From NCBI GenBank assembly GCA_000997945.1, contig LCCP01000008.1, positions 1 through 40,638 on the forward strand: a DNA stretch of 40,638 nucleotides, written 5' to 3'. Shown here one piece after another: positions 34,787-40,638 of this stretch; positions within the stretch are counted from its first letter, which is position 1; each line of letters begins with the position of its first letter. Below the pieces are notes generated by a model, which saw only the letters and a list, made by a program, of their open reading frames with translations, did no database searches and was not told the origin of the DNA. A program made the translations under genes and the position numbers. Source of the DNA: Parcubacteria group bacterium GW2011_GWC2_42_12. Its GTDB lineage: Bacteria; Patescibacteriota; Patescibacteriia; Patescibacteriales; GWC2-42-12.

Positions 34787-37741
34787 AATCGCCGGCGTAG
34801 AAGTCGCGCTAGCTGGCATTTCTTTAATTGTGATATTAATTTCAGCGCTCTTGGCGGTTTGTTTTTGCCAGCCATGCGCCTCGGCGAAGAGCTTGTATGA
34901 TCCGGGGGCTAAAATAGTATTGAGCGAACCAGACGCGATTTTGTCTTTAATTTGGGCCTGGCCAATTTGTTTTACCTTGCCGGCCGAGTCTTTATAATAG
35001 AAAGTTGCGCCGGCAGTTTGCTCCGGATTAGTGATAGCGGCTTTAAGCGTTAGCGGGAAGTCGTATTTGATAAAATTAGCGTCAGCCGCGGGCTGGATTA
35101 AGCTAATTTTGATTTTGGTTTTTTCCGGTTCAGGATTTCGCGCTAAATTAAATTCAATTTTTTGCTCGCGGCAATTATCAACGGCATCGCAAACGCGCAC
35201 GGTCAGGCCGTGAAAGCCGTTATTTAAAAAATTAACAGATTTATTAAGATTAAAAGGGCTGGCGGCTATGGTATCAAACAAATAGCCGTCGATATAATAT
35301 TCCGCTCGGCTAACGCCGTTCGTGGCCGTGGCGCTGATTCTAACTTCCAGGGTCTGGTTAGCAATGGTTTGGTTGTTAGCGGGATAATCAATTGACATCA
35401 CTGGCTCGTAGCCGGGCCGGTGCACATTATCAAATTCGGTCGGCGGCAAAGAATTAACCAGACCTTGTTTTTTTGCCCAAGCCGCGACCGCGTCTTCCCA
35501 GGGCTTAAATTGCGGGTCGCTTGCTGGGTTCGTTGGCGCCGGACCAGTCGGGTCGTCTTTATCAACATAATAAAGAATATCGTGCGGCTGTTTGAATTGT
35601 TTTTCTGCGACAGCGCTTGGCGGCGTGAATTCATTAGCCAGATAGCCGGAGAATTTATCAATCTTGACGGTAGCGGCGCCGTCAATCGCGCCGTCTAAAA
35701 CCGGTTTGCCGGTTTTTAATAAATCGGGCGCGTTAAAATATTCAATCGGCGTATTGCCCAGGACTCGGTCCATATAATCATGCCAGATTGGCGCCGCCAC
35801 GACCGAGCCGTCGGCGCCGCGCTTCATTTCTTTATTATTGTTATTGCCCACCCAGACGCCGGTGACGATTGACGGCGTATAACCAATAGTCCAGGCATCG
35901 CGGTAGTCGTTAGTAGTGCCGGTTTTGGCCGCTACGGGCCGCGAGCCCAGAGTTAGAAAATTGTTTGCGCCAAAGATATAGCTTCTGGCTGAATTATCCG
36001 CCAAAACGCTATTAATCAGGCGCGCGATATTACCGTTTAAAATTCTTTCTTCTTGGTCTTTAAATTCTTCCAAAATTTTGCCGTCTTGGTCTTCGATTTT
36101 TAAAATGAAGGCCGGTGGACGCTTCAACCCTTCGCGCGCGAAAGCGCTAAAAGCATTGGCGTGTTCCAATAATTTTACTTCACCGCCGCCTAAAACCAAG
36201 GACAGGCCGAAACGATTTTTATCGTTAAGCGTGGTATAGCCAAGGTTTTGCGCTAAGCCGATAACATTATTAATGCCGGTTAAATAGATGGTTTTAACCG
36301 CCGGTATATTTAAGGAACCGGCTAAGGCCTGCCTAATCGTTACCGGGCCATGTTCTTTTGCATCATAGTTGTGCGGTTCATACGGTTTGGCCGGGTCGGT
36401 AGAAAAATTAGTTACCACATCATAGAGCACAGTCTCGGGCGTATAGCCCTTAATAAAGGCGGCTGCGTAGACAACGGGCTTGAAAGATGAGCCCGGCTGC
36501 CTGGGCTGAAGCGCGACATTTACCTGGCCGTCAATCTCGTTGTTAAAATAGTCCCGCGAGCCCACCAGAGCCAGGACTTGCCCGGTTTTGGGATCAAGCG
36601 AAACTAAAGCCGCGTTAGTGGCTTGGTAGTTTTTTTCATTCAGCGCGGTTTTTTCCTTAATGACTTCTTCCGCGATTTTCTGTTTATATAAATCCAGAGT
36701 GGTATAGATTTTCAAACCGCCTTGTTCGATGGTTTTTTCGCCGTATTTATCGGCCAGCAACTCTTTGATATACATGACGAAATGCGGCGCTAGCATATTT
36801 TCCGATGGCGCCTTAAAGATTAGCTCGGTTTTTTTTGTCGCCTCCGCCTGATCTTTAGTAATATAGCCGTATTTGGCCATTAAATCTAAAATATATTTCT
36901 GTCGAGCAATGAGCAAATCTTTATTCGGCCCGTATGGCGAGTAGCGGCTGGGGGCTTGCGGAATGGCGGCTAGTACGGCCGACTCGGCCAAATTTAAATC
37001 GCGCGCGCTTTTACCGAAAAATCTTTGGCTGGCGGCTTCCACGCCGTAGGCGGTTGAACCGTAGGGAATTTCATTAAAGTACATTTGCAGGATTTCATCT
37101 TTAGAGAATTTTTTTTCCAAGCGATAGGCCAAAATGATTTCTTTGATTTTCCTGGTATAGGTTTTTTCGGTGGTTAAGATGGAATTTTTAACGAACTGCT
37201 GGGTTAAAGTTGAACCGCCGCCGGTTTTGCCAAAAAGAACATTTGTTACCAGAGTTCTGAAAATGGCCCAGAGACTAAAGCCGCCGTGTTTATAGAAGTC
37301 TTTATCTTCTATGGAAATAGTAGCGTTTTTTAGAGTTTCGGGCACATCTTTTAAACTGATCAGGGTGCGTTTTTCCGCGCCGTGGATATCGTAAAGCACG
37401 GTCGTGCCGGTGCGATCATATATTTTAGTGCTTTGCGCCACCTGGCGTTCCATCAGGCGGTTGGGGTCGGGCAGGTCGTGAGTTAGCCGCAGGTAGGCAA
37501 AAAAGCAAACCAGCAAAAAAACCAGCCAACCATAAAATAGGGCTTTAGCCAGCTTTACTCTAGAAAATGGTTTTTTGGTTTTCCCGGCGTATTCTTTTAT
37601 TTTTCCGCCACGGCTAAAACCGGCCGAAGTTTTCCGCCTTTTGTTGAGGAAATATTTTTTTTTGGCGTGGCGCCAACTTTGGGGAGATTTTATGCCGCGG
37701 GAAGAATAGGAAATGGCCATAGTTATTTTTTTACTCTCCAA
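34775..37741 (-). CDS. Class A penicillin-binding protein (PBP1A-like) with C-terminal Ig-like extension; start probably MAISYSSRG
   Basis: EDKDFYKHGG, GGSTLTQQFVKN, SSFKPVVY, AAKTGTTNDYRDAW. Confidence 0.95.
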   Translation of the reverse strand: MESKKITMAISYSSRGIKSPQSWRHAKKKYFLNKRRKTSAGFSRGGKIKEYAGKTKKPFSRVKLAKALFYGWLVFLLVCFFAYLRLTHDLPDPNRLMERQVAQSTKIYDRTGTTVLYDIHGAEKRTLISLKDVPETLKNATISIEDKDFYKHGGFSLWAIFRTLVTNVLFGKTGGGSTLTQQFVKNSILTTEKTYTRKIKEIILAYRLEKKFSKDEILQMYFNEIPYGSTAYGVEAASQRFFGKSARDLNLAESAVLAAIPQAPSRYSPYGPNKDLLIARQKYILDLMAKYGYITKDQAEATKKTELIFKAPSENMLAPHFVMYIKELLADKYGEKTIEQGGLKIYTTLDLYKQKIAEEVIKEKTALNEKNYQATNAALVSLDPKTGQVLALVGSRDYFNNEIDGQVNVALQPRQPGSSFKPVVYAAAFIKGYTPETVLYDVVTNFSTDPAKPYEPHNYDAKEHGPVTIRQALAGSLNIPAVKTIYLTGINNVIGLAQNLGYTTLNDKNRFGLSLVLGGGEVKLLEHANAFSAFAREGLKRPPAFILKIEDQDGKILEEFKDQEERILNGNIARLINSVLADNSARSYIFGANNFLTLGSRPVAAKTGTTNDYRDAWTIGYTPSIVTGVWVGNNNNKEMKRGADGSVVAAPIWHDYMDRVLGNTPIEYFNAPDLLKTGKPVLDGAIDGAATVKIDKFSGYLANEFTPPSAVAEKQFKQPHDILYYVDKDDPTGPAPTNPASDPQFKPWEDAVAAWAKKQGLVNSLPPTEFDNVHRPGYEPVMSIDYPANNQTIANQTLEVRISATATNGVSRAEYYIDGYLFDTIAASPFNLNKSVNFLNNGFHGLTVRVCDAVDNCREQKIEFNLARNPEPEKTKIKISLIQPAADANFIKYDFPLTLKAAITNPEQTAGATFYYKDSAGKVKQIGQAQIKDKIASGSLNTILAPGSYKLFAEAHGWQKQTAKSAEINITIKEMPASATSTPAISPL

Positions 37742-38451
37742 AATAAATATTTTATCATTGTCGCAAGGATAGAAATACCGTAAGTAGAGCTTCTTAGAAA
37801 ACCAATCACCGAAGCTTCGGGGAAATATTTAGTTGGTATGGGGATTTCTTTAATTTTAAGACCCGCCTTTTTCATTTGGACAATTATTTCCGTGTCAAAA
37901 ACAAAATTATTAGAATTTTTCATAAAAGGTACCAACTTCAAGGTTTTTCTGCTGTATGCCCTAAAACCCGAATGATATTCGGTCAGGTTCAGACCGAGAA
38001 CCGTATTTTCAATAGCTGTTAAAAAAATATTGGCGGCGAATTTCCAATAAGGCATGCCGCCTATAATGGCGTTTTTGGGGGTCATCATTCTGGAGCCGAA
38101 AACTGCGTCGGTTTTACCGTCAGAAAATTTTTGTATTAATTCGGGGATCAACTTCGGGTCATATTGATGATCGGGATGAACCATTATCACGATATCGGCG
38201 CCGTAGCCAAGCGCCTTTGTATAGCAAGTTTTTTGATTGGCGCCGTAGCCGCCGTTTTTTCTATGTACAAAAGTTTTTAATCCCAGGATCTTAGCCAGTT
38301 CAGCGGTGCCGTCGTCACTGGCATCATCAACTAAAATAATATCGTCTACCCATTCCATCGGCAAATCATCCAAAGTCTTTTTTAATGTCTTCGCGGCGTT
38401 GTAAGCAGGTAAAACTACAATAATTTTTTTATCACCGGTCAGCTTGCTCAT
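37723..38451 (-). CDS. Family 2 glycosyltransferase (dolichyl-phosphate-mannose synthase-like)
   Basis: VVLPAYNAAKTLKKTLDDLP, ILVDDASDDGT, HPDHQYDP. Confidence 0.92.
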   Translation of the reverse strand: MSKLTGDKKIIVVLPAYNAAKTLKKTLDDLPMEWVDDIILVDDASDDGTAELAKILGLKTFVHRKNGGYGANQKTCYTKALGYGADIVIMVHPDHQYDPKLIPELIQKFSDGKTDAVFGSRMMTPKNAIIGGMPYWKFAANIFLTAIENTVLGLNLTEYHSGFRAYSRKTLKLVPFMKNSNNFVFDTEIIVQMKKAGLKIKEIPIPTKYFPEASVIGFLRSSTYGISILATMIKYLFWRVKK

Positions 38452-38688
38452 AATTTATATGGATAGCGATAATTCAAATTATTTACTGGCGAAATTTATG
38501 TTGGAATATAAAAATTATAACAGTAATTAGAAGAAAAATCAATTTTATCCTGTTAAAGTCTATTCCAAAGCTTAATTATTTTTTGCCTAAAATTACTCTT
38601 TGTGATATTTTGAAGATAGAAAATCAAACAGTTTGCTAGATGATTTCTGGCGCTTGAAATCGGATATTAATTTATCAATTTAACCCCA

Positions 38689-40260
38689 ATGAGATTATTT
38701 AAAAGCTTATTTTTTAAATCAGCCATGGTCTTTTTGTTTTTTTTCTTTTTGTTTTTTTTTACGCACTTATTAAATGGCCAATTTATTTCGAGTGATGACC
38801 CATATTATCATGCTAAGCACGCTCTTCTAATAGAGCAAAGCGGTGAAATTAATCTCGTTGAGCCGTGGCTGGAATTTCATTTTCTTAATTTTGCTCCGGC
38901 AGACTATTGGTGGGGTTTTCATTTAGGCATGGCTATATTTATACACTGGTTCGGTTTATTTTTAGGCGTTGAGATTTTTGCCAGCATCTTGGCGACCTTG
39001 GTTTTTTTAATTTTTTATTTAATCCTAAACGAGTTAAGGGTAAAATATCCGTTGGCGTGGCTTTCCTTCTTATTTTTTTCTTCCACAGCTTTTATTTATA
39101 GATTACTCTTGGAAAGGCCGCATCTTTTGGCGATAATGGTTCTGCCTTTGGCTTTTTTGCTCTTGGTTAAGAAGAAGAATTTTTGGCTATTTATTTTGTC
39201 TTTGTTTTACGCCCTTAGTTATGTTTTAGCGCCGTTGATAGTATTACAGACATTGATTTATTTGGCTGTGGATTTTTATACTAATAAACGAGTTAATTTA
39301 AGGCCGTTAATCGCTTCAACTGCCGGCATTTTAGCCGGTGTAATTATTCACCCGAATAGCTTGAATTACCTTTATGGCATGTTTACGCAAAATTGGCTGG
39401 TTTTATTTTTAAGACTGACCGGCGTTAATTTGGGTATCGGCAGCGAGGTGCAGCTGGCTAGTTTTTTTACCTTTTTGAACCTTAACTTTTTAACTTTATT
39501 ATTTTATATTTTGGCCGCGACTTTGTTTCTATCCTTAAAGAGAGTTGATAGAGAGTCGACTGTAAATATTTTTTTATTCTTATGTTCAAGCTTTTGGCTA
39601 TTGGTAACCTTGTTGGTGCCGCGCGGGGTAGAATATTGGCTACCTATCACTTTTATTTTCGCCGCAGTTATGTTCAGCGATTTTTCGGCCGGAGAAGGGT
39701 TTGAGCAAGCTAAAGATTGGCTGGTTGATAGAATAAACTTTAAAATTATTGGTTTTTTTCTAATTAGCCTTTTGGCTTTAGTCGTTTTTTATAATTTAGG
39801 TAATGTTTTTTATAATTTATATTATGATAAGACGGGCGAGATTAGCGCGAATTACGAGCAGGCCAATATTTGGTTAAAAGCTAACACGGTTGAAGGTTCC
39901 CTCGTGTTTTATAATAATTTTAGTATGTGGCCGATGATGTTTTTCTACAATAATTACAATCATTATATCATTGGCATGGATCCGACATCAACATATGAAT
40001 ACAACAAACAAACCTATTGGTTGTGGCGCAATATTTCTTTTCAGGGCCTATCTTGCGATAAGCCGAGCCCATGTTTTGATATTAGTCCGCGTGATCAAGT
40101 TAAATTAGTGCCCCTTACCATTAAGACCGTTTTTCGCTCTAAATACGCGGTAGTGTCAAATTATGAGAACAGTAATTTAATTAAAACTTTAAATAATCTT
40201 AAAGCCCAGGTTCGGCTGGTTTTTAAGAATAAGGACTTACTGATTTACGAGATGAGATAG
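38689..40260 (+). CDS. Polytopic GT-C-like membrane glycosyltransferase candidate
   Basis: Many TM segments; SSDDPYYHAKHALLI in the first luminal loop resembles STT3/PMT acidic motifs. Confidence 0.7.
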   Translation: MRLFKSLFFKSAMVFLFFFFLFFFTHLLNGQFISSDDPYYHAKHALLIEQSGEINLVEPWLEFHFLNFAPADYWWGFHLGMAIFIHWFGLFLGVEIFASILATLVFLIFYLILNELRVKYPLAWLSFLFFSSTAFIYRLLLERPHLLAIMVLPLAFLLLVKKKNFWLFILSLFYALSYVLAPLIVLQTLIYLAVDFYTNKRVNLRPLIASTAGILAGVIIHPNSLNYLYGMFTQNWLVLFLRLTGVNLGIGSEVQLASFFTFLNLNFLTLLFYILAATLFLSLKRVDRESTVNIFLFLCSSFWLLVTLLVPRGVEYWLPITFIFAAVMFSDFSAGEGFEQAKDWLVDRINFKIIGFFLISLLALVVFYNLGNVFYNLYYDKTGEISANYEQANIWLKANTVEGSLVFYNNFSMWPMMFFYNNYNHYIIGMDPTSTYEYNKQTYWLWRNISFQGLSCDKPSPCFDISPRDQVKLVPLTIKTVFRSKYAVVSNYENSNLIKTLNNLKAQVRLVFKNKDLLIYEMR

Positions 40261-40285
40261 CCGGTTTAGATGAGTCGCCGACTTA

Positions 40286-40314
40286 GGGAAACCCTTGTTT
40301 TATAAGGGGTTTAT
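40286..40314 (+). terminator. Hairpin terminator
   Basis: aaaccctt-gttttat-aaggggttt. Confidence 0.55.
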
Positions 40315-40468
40315 GGCTATTTTTACAATTTGCTTGTTTAGTGGCAATTTGTTAACTTACGAGATAGTTTGCGAGTTTGTTGACTGTTTTAGTCGGGGGG
40401 GTATAATATAAGCAATAATACATTTAGGCAAACGCCCAATTAAAATTTTGGGCTTTGCGGAAAAATTA

Positions 40469-40546
40469 TGAAAAAGATTTTATTATTCTGTTTACTAGCT
40501 ATTCTGCTTTTACCCTTGGCGGCCAGCGCGGGAGTTACCGCATAGC
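40469..40546 (+). pseudogene. Signal-peptide ORF ending at once; probable decayed secreted protein
   Basis: MKKILLFCLLAILLLPLAASAGVTA*; another frame continues SYRIAVQNPTNPLKTLTRIKIGWVESGS*. Confidence 0.4.
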
Positions 40547-40638
40547 TGTCCAAAATCCCACAAATCCCCTGAAAACATTAACCAGAATTAAGATTGGCTG
40601 GGTTGAAAGCGGCAGCTAACTCATAGCGCCAAGTTTGG

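Noticed and set aside
1-40638. CRISPR array
   Set aside because: No regularly spaced direct repeats; all repeats found are dispersed palindromes or a single tandem hairpin pair

Overview
This 40.6-kb window has moderate-to-low GC and looks like a Patescibacteria/CPR-type chromosome, judged only by gene content and protein style. It almost certainly spans the replication origin: yidC-yidD-rnpA-rpmH on the minus strand faces dnaA-dnaN on the plus strand, with DnaA-box-like sites between. Housekeeping genes include recA, efp, rpsF-ssb-rpsR, ychF, a TrmH/SpoU methylase, rnhB, trxB, trxA, csaA-like, bactofilin, PBP1A and tRNAs Asp(GTC), Ala(GGC) and Arg(CCT). Accessory parts: (i) a LexA/UmuD-type S24 repressor in operon with a MazF/PemK toxin, divergent from an unlisted 45-aa ORF, with both near-consensus promoters embedded in one inverted repeat; (ii) a probable structured small RNA just after recA; (iii) a type IIG restriction-modification gene split by one in-frame TAA; (iv) an MNT/HEPN-like pair; (v) a decaying island next to tRNA-Asp (transposase remnant, Fic protein with operator-like repeats, doubly frameshifted serine recombinase); (vi) a GC-rich stand-alone IMP cyclohydrolase domain; (vii) several families of dispersed palindromic repeats, including a perfect 52-bp inverted repeat flanking dnaA. 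All calls were made by eye from sequence; no database search was run.
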